From assembly GCA_009746045.1 (NCBI GenBank), contig RPFO01000500.1:250199-310198 (forward strand): 60,000 nucleotides of DNA, written 5' to 3'. The DNA comes from Mesostigma viride (taxonomy: Eukaryota; Streptophyta; Mesostigmatophyceae; Mesostigmatales; Mesostigmataceae). Both the position numbers and the translations under genes were made by a program. Below the pieces are notes generated by a model. The model saw only the letters and a list, made by a program, of their open reading frames with translations. It was not told where the DNA came from and did not search any database. Position 1 is the stretch's first letter. The number at the start of each line of letters is the position of its first letter. Shown here piece after piece: positions 42,944-55,220 of this stretch.

Positions 42944-43812
42944 CATTAATTAATTAATTAATAGACACGTGACTGCGTCACGTGAGCATAAGTCCTCAGT
43001 GGGAGGGGAACATGGGATGGAATGGATGGTATAAGCTATCTAGGTCCTAGTTACAGGGGTGTGGGCACCGCGGCCCGAATCGCTATGAATGCCATACTTG
43101 GTCACACGCGGAGCCCCCACAGGCTTGGGGGTGGTCTCCTTCATCACTACTTGCCATCTATCCTTGCGCACCATCTGCCTCCATATTACAGACAAACCAG
43201 GAGGCTGCCCGGGGGTGAGCCCGTCACGTCTAGTGTAGCACATGTCCATGCCGAGTCTATCACGAAAAGTCCACGGGTGGCGGCCCTGCCGCGCGCGGCC
43301 GGGGGCACGCCAGGTGAGGACATATCGCCCAGGCTGGGCGGGCTTGGTGCCAGCTAGTCTATCTGATGTATCTACCTGATCTGTGCGGGCCAGGTGCCCG
43401 GCTAGGCCCAGGCGCCTGTGCCTAATAATGTGGGAAACATAGGGCAAATCAGCGTACAAATCCTCATTACTAATGTGCAAACCAAAGGGGATGTTAAGGG
43501 CCTTGCGCAGCATCTTGGTGACGGCGCCGTCGAGTCGTTGCTCCAGCTCCTGCATCAGTGTCCACGTCTCGGCGCCGTAGGTCAGGATCGTCAGAATGAC
43601 GACCTTGAAGAGGTCACGCTTGACGATCCGGGGTAGGGCGGGGTTGCTCCACCAGCGGCGGTGGTCATGGAGGTGCGCCCACGCCATGCCGATCCGTTTC
43701 GTCATGTCGTCCTCGCAGTCAGGAAGCCAACTGCCGAGCAGCTTGAAGCGGCCTGAAGTAGGGTAGTTGACCTCGGCATCGTCTAAGAGGCGGAGTGTGG
43801 GTGGGGGCACAT
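42944..43812 (-). pseudogene. RTE-like LINE, 3' part of the reverse transcriptase ORF (copy 2)
   Basis: The minus-strand ORF 43810-43040 (256 codons) lacks its RT catalytic core. It carries the region after it: FKLLGSWLPDCEDDMTKRI, then ILTYGAETWTL and RKALNIP, and RHRRLGLAGHLART, all typical of the thumb and C-terminal region of RTE-type non-LTR retrotransposons. The 3' end at the low-coordinate side carries the palindrome CACGTGACTGCGTCACGTG and a TTAA/TAAT tail at 42944-42962. It is 5'-truncated, the usual fate of LINE insertions. Confidence 0.8.
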
Positions 43813-43980
43813 GTCCATGCCTAGCCGCGGGCTATCGCAGAAAGTCCATGGGTGGTGGCCCGCGGCCACGCGCGGCCCGGGGCACGCCATGTGAGGACGA
43901 AACGCCTGGGCTGGGCGGACTTGGTGCCAGCTAGTCTATCTGATACATGTCTACCTGATCATCTGTGTGTGCGAGGTGCC
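43808..43980 (-). mobile_element. Partial tandem copy of LINE segment (copy 3)
   Basis: It repeats 43248-43405 (GCACATGTCCATGC, then CTTGGTGCCAGCTAGTCTAT, then TACCTGATC) with about 15 percent visible differences. It is followed by TAATTAATTAATTAATT at 43983-44001, like the tail on the other side of copy 2. Confidence 0.7.
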
Positions 43981-44000
43981 GGTATAATTAATTAATTAAT

Positions 44001-44709
44001 TCCTGGCAGACAGCAGACGTACCACCTGCAGTGTCACAACCCGAGTCATCACGAGGTTTCCAAAGTCAACTCAAGATGGCCAGCCACTCATTGAAGTTTC
44101 TTCTTCACACTGTCCTGCTGGGGAGTCCCGTGATGATGATGAGGCAGACATCTATACTATCGATACACTTTGATTAGGGCTGTTTGTCTATCCAGCTAAT
44201 CTAGCCTAGGGGGCGGGGCCCCTGCCTGCATTGTTGCGGCCAGATATGCATGGCAGCATCCAGCAATACCGTTGTGCAAGGCCCATTCGGGGAACAGACT
44301 TGTGGCAAGGAAGGGGCAGCTGCCACGCTGGCTGCAGCAACAAGTGGGCAAGCTGCTACACAGACACCACGCAGTCTGGCTGGAGTACTTGTCCACTGGA
44401 TGTGCTGCATGCTCTCCACCGGCGAGTTTGTCTTGGCATCCCAGCACACAAAGAGGGCCTTGCGCAAGCTACCGTGGGGACAGGGTGCGTAGCGACGCAG
44501 CCACACGGTGTCCTCATACAAGGGCTGCCCTGAGGGCTAGCTCCGTGCCGAGATTGGGGTTCTCGGCCGCCGCGATTGGGGTTGTTGGCCACCTGAGAGC
44601 CTCTCCATCGCTGTGTGGACCCTCTTTTCCAAGACATGAAGGCTTCATCGATGAAGACTGTGGTGATGAAGGCATGAAGACCCACTGTGTCACACCCACG
44701 CGCAGCGCA
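44001..44709. other. 3' flank of mL43, no gene seen
   Basis: Intergenic sequence between the LINE cluster and the mL43 stop codon. Several short overlapping ORFs exist on both strands but none has domain content. Confidence 0.5.
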
Positions 44710-45885
44710 CTACGTCGCGGAAGCCTTGCCACTTGCGACCGCCCCCTTGTCCCCCTTGCGCGCAAACCCCAGCCCCTTGAGCGCGAGCGCCTCTGCCTTT
44801 GCCCGCCGTTCCACCTCCGCCTGTGCCCACTCGGCGCGCTGCTTGGCCTCCTTGTCTAGTTCCGTGCTGGGTGGCCGCGCCGCCAGGATGGCGGCCTGCA
44901 CCGCGGGCGTCCACGCGCCCTGCACCGACACGATGCTTCCTCTCGTCACGCGGGGGATGGCCCGCTGGCTGGAGCGGCCCACCCCGTTGCGGAGGGTGGC
45001 TACAAAGGAGGACACCTCATCAGGGGCCAGGTTGCGCAGGGGCACAGCCTTCTCCACGCCGTTGACTGCGTTAGGCAGAAGACACATGGATGGGCGCAGG
45101 CGATGCATGAGTGTACCTGCCACACCCTAGTTTGATACGGGCGGGCAGGTTTGCAGAAAAGACGATGCTCCCTTCATTTTGCTTAAGAAACCTTAACAAG
45201 CCAACAAAACCCGTGCTGGGAGTATCAGGTGGGGGGCTCGCTGCCATGAACCGCCGCCTCGCCACATTCCATGGTTTGAACAAAGCAGCATGCGGAAGGT
45301 CCTGAACCAAAATCACTGTCTATTTTTGTGGACGTGCACATGGGCACACGGAATCTATGCGTGCTGCAATGCCACTTGTGCAACAACGCAGCCTCCAGAC
45401 GAAACCACGCAGTTCAGGCACGTGCACATAAAAGCAGTGTCAGGCTTGTGCATACAAAGTGGAATGGCAGCAGGGCTTCCCTCTCCCTTGAAACTCACCA
45501 TAATACCCTTGCAGGTAGGGATGCCCTTGCCTAGTGCGATTTACTTCCACCTGGAGCTGAGGGTTTGCTTCCCGAAACGCAGGCAGCATGCTCTCCACGT
45601 AAGCGCTGCAGGGTGGTATAGCGTTTCAAGTGTCAGCAACGGCAGCCACACGAGCAGTCGATAGAAAATTAGCATCTGAAGTTCCTAAGCTCGTGGCAAT
45701 ACCCCATAATAGGTAAGATTCGACGATGATGTCAAAAGAAATGATAAAGTAAATGCCATGATTTAGCATGCATGTCTGACAAAGCTACAATCTCGACGGT
45801 TGCGCTACCTTGTTCCTCTGCTGCTACCATCCCCGCTGTATTTAATCACAAGCTTCTTTAGCTGCCAAACCCCTCGCCTCGACAT
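44710..45885 (-). CDS. MRPL43: Mitochondrial ribosomal protein mL43 (L51/S25/CI-B8 domain)
   Basis: Three exons: 45885-45809, 45606-45499 and 45065-44710 (stop TAG). Exon 1 starts MSRRGVWQLKKLVIKYSGDG and reaches SSRGT, the conserved N-terminus of mL43. Exon 2 gives AYVESMLPAFREANPQLQVE and then, one frame over, RQGHPYLQGYY. Exon 3 gives VNGVEKAVPLRNL and VQGAWTP, the family's strand and C-terminal motif, followed by a charged helical tail. About 179 residues are expected. The protein sits in the mitochondrial large ribosomal subunit. Exon 2 needs a 1-nt correction in the T4 run at 45540-45543 (one A too many on the minus strand); without it a stop follows. This may be an assembly indel or a real lesion. 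Splice phases on both sides support the corrected frame. Confidence 0.85.
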
Positions 45886-46709
45886 GGCTTAGAAACTAAC
45901 GCTTGCAAAGAGTAAACCACCGCCCCCTGGAAGGAAGCCCTCAATTCAATCCCCGCCTTTCGGCATTCCACGGACCGTAGGCAAACGGACAGCCCCACAA
46001 TCCCTACACACAACCTTCCAATGCCTTATGGCGTAAATGTCTCCATCAATGACCAAACCGTAGGCTTTCGTTAACAAAATGGCCACTGACCGCCAGGTAA
46101 GGCCGCGACGCGCACCCCTTATAAACCTTGCGTGCTTGGATTCCTACATGAGGTTGGTACATGTATGGTTGGACTTCTTGCCCAAAATGAGCTTTGGTAC
46201 AGTATGACCAGGTTGGACTTCTTTCTGGGTATGTACCACAGTACCAGTATGTAAGTTCTTACCGGTAATTGCCTGCTTTCCACTGCATGAGGCGGTCAGC
46301 CTGTCACCGACAGGCTCCTGTCACGGGCTCCCCGTGGCAGGTGAAGGCAGAAACTTCTCAAGCACCCTAGGCCGTACACTAGAGGTACTCTAGAGGTAGA
46401 AAATCCGGCTCAAGCGACGCGAGGTGATGACGTGGATGGACGACCGGCAACCCGGCGCTGGCTTGGCATCCACCGGCAGGAATGCAGGATTGATGATCAT
46501 GACGTGCAAGCTTGGCGCCAGCTGCGTTCAGAGGACGTTATTAGAAAGGTGAAATTACGCTCGCAGCATCTAGATCAGGTAAAGCAATAATTCCGCCATA
46601 GCTAGCACAAGAGTACCTATCTACGCTCGAAAGTAGGTACGAAGCGGGGGAGGGAGCCGTTTATAATTACGCGGTTTCCTCTCAATCCCCCTCCTGCGTT
46701 CCTAATAAG
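45886..46709. promoter_or_regulatory. Divergent promoter region of mL43 and RCC1-like genes
   Basis: 824 bp between the two start codons, more AT-rich than the genes. TTTATAAT at 46660-46667 lies about 45 bp before the RCC1-like ATG. A short inverted repeat (GCCTGTCACCGACAGGC, 46300-46316) is present. No confirmed promoter element. Confidence 0.45.
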
Positions 46710-49700
46710 ATGGCGCGCGAAGCGTATGACAACCCGGCAAATCCAAGCGAGTGCTATGTGTGGGGCTACAACGCCAGTGGGCAATGCAGCGTTAGCAATT
46801 CTGCTTCCCCGTGGCCACTGCGGGGAGCGGGAGGGACAGGAAGGCTCTCTTCGGTAGCATGTGGATGGGCTCACACCTGTGCGATATCGTCCACTGGCGT
46901 GCTGTATTCTTGGGGTTCGAACGAGTTTGGGCAGGTAATTCTACGCTGGGCTTGAAAAAAGACTTACACCAGGAACTCACGGGGCCATTGCGCGGGGACA
47001 TTGCCTTTTGCCGCGAAACCTTGATGCGGCTTCCTGTGAAGCAACGCCCTGGCACAATTCTTTTTGTCATCGTCCAGGCATTTATGCATGTCTTGGTGGC
47101 TGCGGATCTGCGCTACCGGGTTGGCCACGACTGTCATAATTCTCGTCAGAACCGCCTTCGCTGGGTTTCACGTGCGATGATGTCGTTTCACCGTAATAAC
47201 ACCGTGCCAATGTAGGGTTTCCGGGCGGCGTTATCTGCTAAAGCTACGTTCCCGATAAATTGCTTTGGAAATGTTATCAACCTTGCGTAGACTCTCCCGC
47301 CCTTTTGAAAGTTGCCCCCCTCTGATGTTGTGACTGTAAACGCATCGAGTCAGTTGTTTACTTGTACAGGGGGCTGGTGCGCTCGCATTCCCCACAGGCT
47401 ATAGCCTTCACAAGCACTCTAAAAGCACAGGAGCTTACTGTGCCACGCGGTATTCTCGGGGTACAGGAAATAGTGATAAAAGAAGTATTGTTGAGATTAT
47501 CAAGGTAGCCAGTACAATCTATCGTTCGGATGAGGCTGAAGCTTATGCGGAGTGCAATGCTAAGTTTTCTAATGATTGATTGTGTTCTTGGCTGTTCTTT
47601 TATGCGGAGTGCAATGCTAAGTTATTCTCATGATTGATTGTGTTCTTGGCTGTTCTTTGACCAAGTCCCTAGCTCATAAACTTCCTGCCATCTAGGATGA
47701 TTATACGTTGAAATTAATTAGTGAATGCTTCAGCTACCAGAGTTAGTGTGGTTGTCCCCCCCCCCCCCTCTCCTCTGGGTGAACCAATTAAACCATAACA
47801 CTTGATCACCTGCCCCCCCCCCCCCTCTCCTCTGGGTGAACCAATTAAACCATAACACTTGATCACCTGCCCCCCCCCCCCTCTCCTCTGGGTGAGCCAA
47901 TTAAACCATAACACTTGATCACCTGCCCCCCCCCCCCTCTCCTCTGGGTGAACCAATTAAACCATAACACTTGATCACCTGCCCCCCCATAGCATTGTGA
48001 GCCCTCCAGTCTCGCCTCACGTACTGCGGGAAGCTCATGTACCACACATGCCCCCATAATCAACCACCATCTACTCATGCCTCCATAATCAACCACCATC
48101 TACTCATGCCTCCATAATCAACCACCATCTACTCATGCCTCCATAATCAACCAACATCTACTCATGCCTCCATAATCAACCACCATCTACTCATGCCCCC
48201 ATAATCAACCACCAGCTATTCATGCCCCCATAATCAACCACCAGCTATTCATGCCCCCATAATCAACCACCAGCTATTCATGCCCCCATAATCAACCACC
48301 AGCTATTCATGCCCCCATAATCGGCCACCATCTATTCATGCGCCCATAATCAACCACTATCTGTTCATGCCCCTGCCTTCCCCCCTTTGCTCGCCGGCAC
48401 GCGCCACTCTTTGCCCCGGCTTGCATTCCTCCCCTGTCACCCTTCTCTTGCTGGCCCACACCTGCCTGCCTCCCCTTCTCTTCCCTCCCCTTTCCTTCCT
48501 TCACTGGCGCGCGCCACCAGCTGGGCGACGGCACCGAGGTGGACCGCGCCAAACCGGCGTGCGTGGCGGCGCTGGCGGGGCACGCGGTGGTGGAGGTGGC
48601 GTGTGGGTCGCACTTCTCCGTGGCCATCACCGCGCCAGCTGGCAGCGCCGCGCTGCACCGCGCCAACAAGAAGCGGCACAACGACGAGGGCGATGAGGAC
48701 GACCAGGAGGAGGGAGGGGCGCTGCGCCGCATGGGTGGCATGTCGCCCCCACTGGTGCACGGCGAGGGGATCGTGGACGGGGCACGCGCACGCGAGCCAC
48801 AGCCCATCAACCTGTGGGTGTGGGGCCGCTACCAGCTGTCCAATGTGCCCCAGAGGCTCCCTGGGGCGTTCCCCTGCGGCACGGTGGGTGGGGTCATCCA
48901 GGGTGTTTGCATGGTAACGGACAGTTGGTTGTGTGTAGCCCCATGAGGGGGTGGGTGCGGAGAGCTCTTAAGGTGCACAGGGGTTTCATCCTCGCCATAG
49001 GAGTACATGGTGCCCATTATGTTCTGGAAATTCCATCAAGGGCGGGTGCATGCCAGTTGTTTATTTTTTCTGATTTGGCTGTTTTGTGGCACGTCAGGAA
49101 CATTTTTGGGGGCACCTTGTGCACCAGCTGTCCCTTGCTGGACCCTTGCCGAGCCCCTTGCCCTCTTCCTTGCAGGCCAATCCCCGGTCCACCCAGCACA
49201 CGGGTACCTCCTCCCCGTCCCAAACTCCCGGGCTGAACCCCTCTCGACGTGCGGCTCCTTGCTGCGTGCACGCAGGTGGTCGTGCGCGTGGCGTGCGGCA
49301 AGACGCATGCAGCCGCCGTCAGCGCGGATGGCCTGCTGATGACGTGGGGGTACAACGAGTGCGGGCAGCTGGGGTTTGGCTTCCGTAGCGACGGGCAGCA
49401 GCGGCCGCGGCTGGTGGCCGAGTTTGCAGGCGACGCCGACGAGGGTGGTGGGGTTGAGGCGGGGGGTGACCATGGCGGCCACCGGTTGGTGGGGATGGAG
49501 AGGGCGCATGGGGGCAGGGCGCACCACCCAGCGGGCGCGCCAGGCGTGGCCATGCCCTCGCTGACGTCAGCAGCCGGGTTGGTGGCGGGGCTGGCCTCCA
49601 ACACGTCCGCACCGCCCGCGCCGCGCATCCGGGACGTGGCGTGCGGTGACTACCACACGGTGGCGGTGACGTATGATGGAAGCGTGTACGTTGCACCCCA

Positions 49701-52700
49701 TGGTTGCATGCACGTGCAGTGTTTTACACGCACATGCGGTGCTGGGGTGGCTTGGCTTGTTTTTGGTGTTTGGTCCATGGGCTCCTCTCGCCCCTTTCCC
49801 CCTTGCTTCTTGTTTGTGACAGCGTGACCACGCCTTGCAAAGCGTTCGTGGGATGCATCCACGTGGCATGGCATGCGAATGCCATGCGAATGCCAACGCG
49901 TCCATGACCTGCCCGTCGGTTTGCGTTGTCTCGCCTCCCATTCATCGCCCCCTCCCCCTTCTCCCCCCCTCCCAGCTACTCATGGGGCTCGGGGGAGCTG
50001 GGCCAGCTGGGCCACGCCACGTTTGAGGGCCCCCCCCTGGAGCTGCTCCCTCGTCGCGTGGTCGGACTGGGCCCGTCTGCCAGCAGCCAGTGTGGCGTAA
50101 GCCTGCGCGTGGCGCGCGTGGGATGTGGCCAGAGCCACAGCTGTGCGTTAACGGATGGCGGCGCCTTCCTCGTGTGGGGGTACGGGCAGCACGGGGCGCT
50201 CGGCACGGGGCGCGAGGCGGTGAGTAGGGGCAGTGCGTGTGGCGGTGAGTGGGCGCAGATGGAGGGCCTTGATACCTCCACACACTTGGCATGGGAGACC
50301 CGGTCGCTCATGGACACCCGGAAACCACGGGTTGGGTCAGTCGCCCATGCCCCCCCCCCCGTTCCCGTACGCCACTGGTAGAGCGCTGGTGGAGCGCTGG
50401 TAGAGGGAGACTCTGGTCACCATCGTGGCGCCACATAATGCCATGAATAGTTTTGCCCTTCGGTTGCGGTGGGTCCTAAATGCAGGCAGGCACGGTCAAT
50501 GGATGACATCACTTTGGTCGTTAGACACTTTGGTCAATGGATCACAAGAGTTTTCTTCTTGGTGCCCCCTCCCCCCTCGTTTGTCGCCGCTGACCATGTT
50601 TTGTTCTGGCCTGTCTGGTGTGCTGGCTGTACCCCTCATCATGGCGGCGCATGGACACTGGTTTGCTTCTGTCCACCCCCATGGGTGGACCCAGTGGACG
50701 CCCTTCCGTGCGCGTGACTACGCGGGGGGGTGGCAGCGCCGCGGCATTGTTGGGGTCGAGTGGCAGCCGCGCCTGCTCATCCCGCGTGGTGTGCTGCGCT
50801 TTGCCAGCGGCGACCACCACATGCTGGCCTACCTGGCCAGCGGGCGGCTGCTCGGGTGAGCACATGCGCGGACGTGCTTGCGTGTCTTGCCTGGCCTTGC
50901 CCAGGTGTGGCGAGTTGCTTGCTGGGTAGTCCGTTGTGCAATCGGTCGGCGTCACATGCCATGCTGCGTGGCCTGTCTGCGGTCACCGAATGCTGTGCAT
51001 GGGCGGGTCCGCCACATACATGCATGGCCGCATTTGGGTACCACTTGGCCATGCTTGGGGATGACAGATATCAAAAAGCGGTGGAGAATGCGCTGCCACT
51101 TCCTGGTGTAAACCCTCCCCAAGAGAAAGCAGGTCTGCTCAGCCCCATGTCTCGACTCGTTGAGGTCATGCTCACCAAGATGCTGACTCTCTCTGGTCAT
51201 GCTGACTCTCGTTGATGCGTTGCTAACCGACATGGAAGTGGAGCTGCATTGTTGCAATGGCCTGGTCACGGTGGATGGTGTCGGAGCGCCCCCCTGGGCT
51301 CACTATGGAGTATTGCGGCTACATGAGGGGGGGAGCGGGACCCTACAGGCCGACACCTACCTTGCTTCGTCCCCTGTCGCCCTCCGCACCTAGGCCTTGT
51401 CCGCACCCTGTATGCTCACGCTCTTGCCCCTGCGTTCTCCTTAATTTGTTTGTATCTTGCGGCTCGCGCTCCCTTGCGTGCTATCCCACGGCGTCATCGG
51501 CGGCGCCACCCGTCCGTGCGCCAAACTCCCATCCCACATCGTGCACCCTGGGTGCGTCAGCTGGGGCTACAACCAGTACGGGCAGGCGACGGGCGAGCGG
51601 CGGCCCGACTGCTGGGAGCCTACGGAGATTGACGGGTAAGGCGGCGTGCGCATGAAAGCTTGCCATGAAGCGATGTTCGCATGAAAACTTGCCATGAAGC
51701 GACGGGCGCATGAAGGCTTAGGGGGGTGGAGGTAAGCATCATGCGCGTGAAGGCATTACATGAGGCAGTTGGCGGGTGGAGTGGAGCAATACACGGTGAA
51801 AGCGATCACATGGGGCGACAGGGGGGTGGGCAGATTAGACCGGGATGGGGTGGCCCTTGGGTCAGGGTGTTGTAATGATAGCTTTTCGCACACTGTCAGC
51901 ATCTTGGCCTGCATGCACGCAGTTGGAACAATGTGCTCAGCAAGGTTGACGTGACACGGACTTGCACTACTGGATCTTTCTAGCGCCACGTTTATGATGG
52001 ACTCATTCAGTTTACAGTTGTGGAATCGTGCCATGTTCAAGTGTTCGTGCGTTGCCATGGACGATGGAACAGCAAATAGGGTCACTTTCGCCTATTCACA
52101 TGACCCATCATACTGCTTTGTTTCGGGGGCGTGCATCATTATGCGTAGTATATCAGGCACGTCCAGGCCATGGGCCCAGGCGGTGCATCTCCGCATGGAG
52201 GGCCTTATACCCATGACACGTGGCATGTTTGTCTCATGGCTATACACATGGGGTATGGCCATGGCCGTGCTGTGACAGGGCCACACACCCATCTGACTGC
52301 CGGCCCCTTGCCCTGCCTGTGCGGATGCTTCATGCCACCCTCTCCCATGCCACCCCAACTCCCCGCCCCCCCACACACACCACCACACAGCTGCATCGGC
52401 GAGGTGACGGCGCTGGCGGCTGGCGGCGGCCACTCGGCCGTCATCACTTACTTCCCCACGCTCAAGTCGCTGTGTGAGCGCGCGCTGGCGGAGGGCGTGA
52501 CAGCAGACAGTGCCAAGGGGCTCATGGTGAGCAAGAGGCCTTGTGCCTCGGCACTGTATAGTTCCACGCTTGATCGATTATTTGCGTTTGGAAGCATGAC
52601 ATTTGCCCCACGAATCATGCCTACCGTCCTCCGGTGTGAGCACGTGCGTCTGGAACTGGCCAGTAGTTGAGTGTTGGGTGCAGTTTGTGATGTCCAAGGG

Positions 52701-53708
52701 AAGCGAGGGCGGACGGTCTGGTTCCTTGGGCTTGGCCCGGTTGTGTGTGTCAGCCAGGAGAGTGGGGTGCGCACTCACCCCCATCGCGCCTCTCATCGTG
52801 TCGGCATGGGAGGGGAGAGCTCGAAGCGCGTGTGGGAAGGGAGAGCTCGTAGCGCGTGTGGGAAGGAAGACCTCGTAGCGCGTGTGGGAGGAAGACCTGG
52901 TCGAGTAACGCGTGTGGGAAGGAAGAGCTCGTAGCGCGTGTGGGAAGGGGGAGCTCGTAGCGCGTGTGGGAAGGAAGAGCACGTAGCGCGTGTGGGAAGG
53001 AAGAGCTCGTAGCGCGTGTGGGAAGGGAGAGCTCGTACCGCGTGTGGGAAGGAAGAGCACGTAGCGCGTGTGGGAAGGAAGAGCTCGTAGCGCGTGTGGG
53101 AAGGGAGAGCTCGTACCGCGTGTGGGAAGGAAGAGCTCGTAGCGCGTGTGGGAAGGGAGAGCGTGTAACGCGTGTTGGAAGTACTTGATATCTTGTGCTA
53201 GGATTTGTTGGTTTTGGTGGCGCGTCACTATTCATCGTACGGAGGCACATCATATGCTTTCTTCTAGCTCTGGTGTGTGCAACTTGTGCTGGTGCTGGAT
53301 ATGCTCTTGGCCGTTTCGCCCTCCTAGTCATGACCCTGCATCCCCTGTCGCCGGTTAGCAAGGACTGGGTGGGGGGGGGGGGGCTGCGGGGGGGACACTG
53401 CACATGACCGTGTGCCCCTGATATGCCCATTGTGCTTCTCCTGCAGCTTCGCCACGGGGTGGCGTGCGATAGATCTTGTCTGGGCCGACCTGGCATGTTT
53501 TGGGCTGTCTGTGTGGCTCCCCCTGTCCCCTCGCATGCACGTAAACGTAAACATGTGCAGACTGGCAAGGACAAACTCATGCAAGAGTCAAGACATGCTC
53601 TTCTGAATTGCGCGTGCACCTGTGTCTGTACCTGGTATCGTCCAGGAGGTTGCCCAGTCGGTCCATGCCTACAGCCTGGAGCGGGCGTGCTTGCTGGCGC
53701 TCAGGTAG
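46710..53708 (+). CDS. RCC1-repeat beta-propeller protein, eight exons
   Basis: Exons: 46710-46934, 48521-48883, 49276-49685, 49976-50219, 50695-50855, 51561-51635, 52391-52526, 53646-53708. Phases agree at every GT-AG junction, giving 558 residues. RCC1 blades recur as YVWGYNASGQ, LYSWGSNEFGQLGDG, MTWGYNECGQLGFG, VYSWGSGELGQLGH, LVWGYGQHGALGTG and GWGYNQYGQATG, each with a V.CG..H motif (VACGWAHTCAI, VACGKTHAAAV, VACGDYHTVAV, VGCGQSHSCAL). RCC1 propellers act as guanine-nucleotide exchange factors or binding scaffolds; the partner here is unknown. The acidic insert near residues 135-150 (NDEGDEDDQEEGG) and a Gly/Ala-rich loop in exon 3 interrupt the blades. The last exon may instead splice at GTAGGA (53705), and a 12-nt exon near 53456 is possible, so the C-terminus is uncertain. 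Introns 1 and 7 carry minisatellites. Confidence 0.88.
47544..47660. repeat. 57-bp direct duplication
   Basis: Two copies of a segment starting TATGCGGAGTGCAATGCTAA and ending GTTCTTGGCTGTTCTTT, in RCC1-like intron 1. Confidence 0.9.
47750..47990. repeat. About 56-bp tandem repeat with C-runs
   Basis: Four copies of a unit with AACCATAACACTTGATCACC, a C-run of variable length (10-13) and CTCTCCTCTGGGTGA. The C-run length differences account for the changing period. It is in RCC1-like intron 1. Confidence 0.93.
48050..48368. repeat. 29-bp minisatellite
   Basis: About 11 copies of a 29-bp unit containing CCATAATCAACCACCATCTA. The left copies have ACTCATGCCTC and the right ones ATTCATGCCCC, showing two sub-families. 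It is in RCC1-like intron 1. Confidence 0.95.
51645..51760. repeat. Short tandem repeat in RCC1-like intron 6
   Basis: Two and a half degenerate copies of a unit around GCATGAAAACTTGCCATGAA. Confidence 0.75.
52815..53178. repeat. 26-bp minisatellite
   Basis: About 13 copies of a 26-bp unit containing GTGTGGGAAGGAAGAGCTCG followed by TAGCGC, in RCC1-like intron 7. Two alternating sub-variants (GGAAGAGC and GGGAGAGC) appear in a regular order. Confidence 0.95.
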
Positions 53709-54525
53709 GAAGGCAAGAGGGAGAGGGTACGAGGTAAACAGGGCTGGGTGGGAGACAAGGGGGGGGGGAGGAAAGGGGTGATTGTATGTGTTCACAAGGA
53801 GTGGTTGACCTTGAATGGCATCACATTGCATGCTCCTTATAGGTAACGCCTCGCTAGGAGTGAAGCTGTAGCTGTGACTTTGGCCAGATCCGGCAAGTGG
53901 CGCAGGCGAGTTGAGCACTGTGGGGGCCGAGCAAGGGTGGATGAGGGCGAGACACACCCAGACGTTCTTCAGTGCTGCCCGTTTGTGCGTGCCGTGCGCA
54001 CGGCTCTGGTGCTTGGACGGGGTCCTTTTGCTCCATGCATGTTGCTATAGTAGTTGTGCCCGCACATCTTGTGAGAGTCTCTTGTATAGTAATTGTATAG
54101 TAGTTGTGCCCGCACATCTTGTAAGAGTGTCCTCGAATGATGTGGCGTGCGGTTCCAAGCTGCTACATGTGTGGAGATGCCGTGGTATCTCCTGGTGTGC
54201 ATGTGGCGAATGCGAGAGACAGTTTTGCTTTATTACTGCAGCCACTTCAAGGGCCGAGGGAATCGTAATTGTGCCAGATGTCCGCAGTAGGTATGCTAAG
54301 TTGTTTTTGGTCTGTCACTGGCGGCGGCTGATGTGTGTCACGTGGCCTCTTTTCTCCGACGACCAGCTTTCTATTGTACCTTGGGGGGGCACCTCCTCGT
54401 CACCGCTCGCATGTTCATAGGCGGGCGCGCTGACCTTGGTAAAAATATAGTATACCCATTACACAATAATGATCGGTGGACTTGCCTGGCTTGCAACTGG
54501 GAATGCCTTTTCCTTGGTCACACTG
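53709..54525. other. 3' flank of the RCC1-like gene, no clear gene
   Basis: It contains an imperfect direct duplication at about 54046-54127 built on TAGTTGTGCCCGCACATCTT. A plus-strand ORF (53911-54420) has Cys-rich sequence (WCACGECE) but no recognisable domain or splice context, so it is not called. Confidence 0.45.
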
Positions 54526-54870
54526 TTTTTTTTTTTTTTTTTTTTTCCGCAATGCGCACAGGCGTGGGAAGGCTCCGGCGTAGGAGGGGCAGCGTCAGCG
54601 CTGCCTGGATTGTTCTGCCGATACAGCTTTAACGAGAGCGCGGTGTTGCCTGCCAGGGGGGCCCATCTCAGGAGACGCAGAAGGGACTGGGAGAATTACT
54701 TTTGCAAATGGATAGCCTATCCTCTGCCGTCGTGTGAAATCATTGTGGAACCTAGTACTGGCCCGTGCAACGTGCAGCAGCACGAGGCCTGCCCGACAGG
54801 CAGGGGATGGAACCCGGGACCACAGAGGCACAGACTTGTTTGGGGGCACGTAGCTACATAACTTCATTTC
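54526..54870 (-). mobile_element. Possible tRNA-like SINE with poly(A) tail
   Basis: Read on the minus strand there is an A-box-like TAGCTACGTGC (54856-54846) and about 40 nt on a B-box-like GGTTCCATCCC (54814-54804). The body then ends in 21 A (the T21 run at 54546-54526). Internal Pol III boxes plus a 3' poly(A) is the SINE plan. No clear target-site duplication was found and both boxes deviate from consensus. Confidence 0.4.
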
Positions 54871-55117
54871 TGTTGTTACACCTGGCACAGATTTTCAAAG
54901 CTGTACATATTATTCTTTCGTTTAGCTGTGCCCCCCTCTTTTGTGATGGTTATTTTGTGGAGGCTATCTAGTTGCCATTGCTGTGGTGCAAGTCCTAGCT
55001 GGTCCCCTGGATGCCTGTGGCAAGTTTCATGGCCCAGCTGCCAGCACCATGAGCTCATTGTGCCGGCAGCACAAATGCGGCGAACAACCACGATTTTCCA
55101 GTCGTGAACATGGTACA

Positions 55118-55200
55118 CGTGTACACGTGGTAGTGTATATATTTACGTGGGTGCCTTTTCTCTGCTGTAAGTAATTATATTTTTTAATATATATCATATT
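55118..55200 (+). repeat. Left AT-rich direct repeat flanking the endonuclease ORF
   Basis: ACACGTGTACACGTGGTAG at about 55115-55133 and TGTAAGTAATTATATTTTTT at 55166-55185 recur to the right of the ORF: the first at about 56303-56320, the second at 56095-56114 with one T fewer. Confidence 0.75.
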
Positions 55201-55220
55201 GTGGTACAGCATATATATTC

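Noticed and set aside
53453-53737. Additional RCC1-like exon beginning after CTGCAG at 53453
   Set aside because: The reading is Cys-rich and loses RCC1 character. The 53646 exon fits phase better. A 12-nt micro-exon remains possible but unsupported.
53911-54420. 170-codon ORF downstream of the RCC1-like gene
   Set aside because: It crosses a local duplication and no conserved family is visible.
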